From Promethearchaeota archaeon (GTDB lineage: Archaea > Asgardarchaeota > Lokiarchaeia > Sigynarchaeales > SOKP01), in contig JAGXNR010000174.1 of assembly GCA_019894875.1 (NCBI GenBank), positions 1-5,121 of the forward strand: a stretch of 5,121 bases of DNA, given 5' to 3'. This document shows positions 4,598-5,121 of this stretch, piece after piece. The position numbers and the translations under genes are program-made. Each line of letters begins with the position of its first letter. Position 1 is the first letter of the stretch. The notes under the pieces are model-generated. The model had not been told where the DNA came from and searched no databases. It saw only the letters and a list, made by a program, of their open reading frames with translations.

Positions 4598-5121
4598 TTA
4601 TTTTCCTTTGAATATTGGTTCTCGTTTTTGCATAAGAGCTTTCGTGGATTCTCTCATATCATGTGTTTTAAATAATATTCGGAGAGCTTCATTTTCTTTA
4701 TCCAATGTACTGGAGATTATTTCTCTGAAGTAATCATGCATTGTTTTTTTCATTAAGTTTAAAGCTAAACTCGGACCTTTAGGGGGGATTAATCTTTCTG
4801 CTTGTTTTCTAACAAATGGTAATAACTCTGCAGGAGGGAGAGCCTTATTTATCAGTCCTAGTCTTTCAGCTTCTTTAGCATAAATTTTATCCCCAAAATA
4901 CAAGAGTTCCTTGGCTTTTTGAAACCCTACATAAAATGGTAGAAGGAATGAGAGTCCAAACTCTGGCACAATTGCTCGTTTAACGAATATTAGTCCTAAA
5001 TAAGTCTCAGGATCGTCAGCCATGTATATTAAATCAGCACAAGCTAAAGGCATTGTAAAACCCGCACCAAGTGCTAAACCATTTATAGCAGCAATAACGG
5101 GTTTTTTAAAATCCCAAAATT
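4598..5121 (-). CDS. enoyl-CoA hydratase/isomerase (crotonase) family protein, 5' end beyond the window
   Basis: The frame stays open from the TAA at 4600-4598 to the right edge, giving 173 residues. The true start lies outside; the ATG at 5053 is internal because the conserved core precedes it (FWDFKKPVIAAINGLALGAGFT). About 90-100 N-terminal residues are missing if length is typical. KPVIAAINGLALGAG supplies the glycine-rich oxyanion-hole region that polarises the acyl-CoA thioester. After it come MPLACADLIYM, LGLIFVKRAIVPEFGLSFLLPFYVG, and KAKELLYFGDKIYAKEAERLGLINK, then the C-terminal helices used for trimer packing. Aligned by eye with rat mitochondrial hydratase, the two catalytic glutamates (144 and 164) are Thr/Met and Phe/Ile-type residues here, so ordinary hydratase activity is doubtful. 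The pattern F-x-x-R-x-IVPE is that of an uncharacterised hydratase/isomerase subgroup. The gene converges on etfA, so it is not in that operon. Confidence 0.92.
   Translation of the reverse strand, partial: FWDFKKPVIAAINGLALGAGFTMPLACADLIYMADDPETYLGLIFVKRAIVPEFGLSFLLPFYVGFQKAKELLYFGDKIYAKEAERLGLINKALPPAELLPFVRKQAERLIPPKGPSLALNLMKKTMHDYFREIISSTLDKENEALRILFKTHDMRESTKALMQKREPIFKGK

Noticed and set aside
4598..5053. The crotonase-fold gene as a complete 151-residue protein starting at the ATG at 5053
   Set aside because: The same frame continues to the window edge and encodes the conserved KPVIAAINGLALGAG core, so that ATG is internal.
1..5121. CRISPR array, tRNA/rRNA gene, insertion sequence or attachment site
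   Set aside because: No spaced repeats, cloverleaf, ribosomal RNA motif, transposase or terminal inverted repeats were seen on either strand.

Overview
The window is AT-rich, with protein-coding genes of moderate GC and very AT-rich gaps. It looks like the chromosome of an anaerobe that handles acyl-CoA compounds. Two ribosome-binding sites extend into GGTG/GGTGAT, which pairs with the 16S tail AUCACCU. TATA-like boxes lie 40-65 bases ahead of several genes without a well-spaced bacterial -35 element. Together these fit a low-GC archaeon (a Lokiarchaeia-like Asgard is my leading guess) slightly better than a clostridial bacterium. This is inference: the gene families occur in both groups, and DUF1846 at the left edge is best known from bacteria.

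Layout. Bases 1-191 (minus strand) are the N-terminal 63 codons of a DUF1846 protein, starting at TTG and running off the left edge. Bases 320-1069 (minus) encode a class I SAM-dependent methyltransferase. A 265-bp divergent intergenic region (1070-1334) holds TATA-like boxes facing both ways, a perfect 8-4-8 inverted repeat and a second smaller dyad. Bases 1335-2519 (plus) encode an acyl-CoA dehydrogenase. After a 71-bp gap with a T-tract, a TATA-like box and a tandem 10-bp repeat come etfB (2591-3376) and etfA (3378-4571), both plus strand and separated by one base. Only 26 bp past etfA, a convergent gene on the minus strand encodes a crotonase-fold (enoyl-CoA hydratase/isomerase) protein, cut off by the right edge.

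How the genes work together. The order acyl-CoA dehydrogenase, EtfB, EtfA, with an EtfA carrying an N-terminal eight-cysteine ferredoxin domain, matches the arrangement of the Acetobacterium woodii caffeyl-CoA reductase complex CarCDE. EtfB carries the GLQAIDGDTAQVGP loop associated with electron-bifurcating ETFs. The best reading is a dehydrogenase/ETF complex that exchanges electrons between an acyl-CoA/enoyl-CoA couple, NAD(H) and ferredoxin; the direction and acyl substrate are not visible in the sequence. The crotonase-fold gene could act on the same enoyl-CoA, but it lacks both usual hydratase glutamates. The methyltransferase and DUF1846 genes have no evident link to this module.
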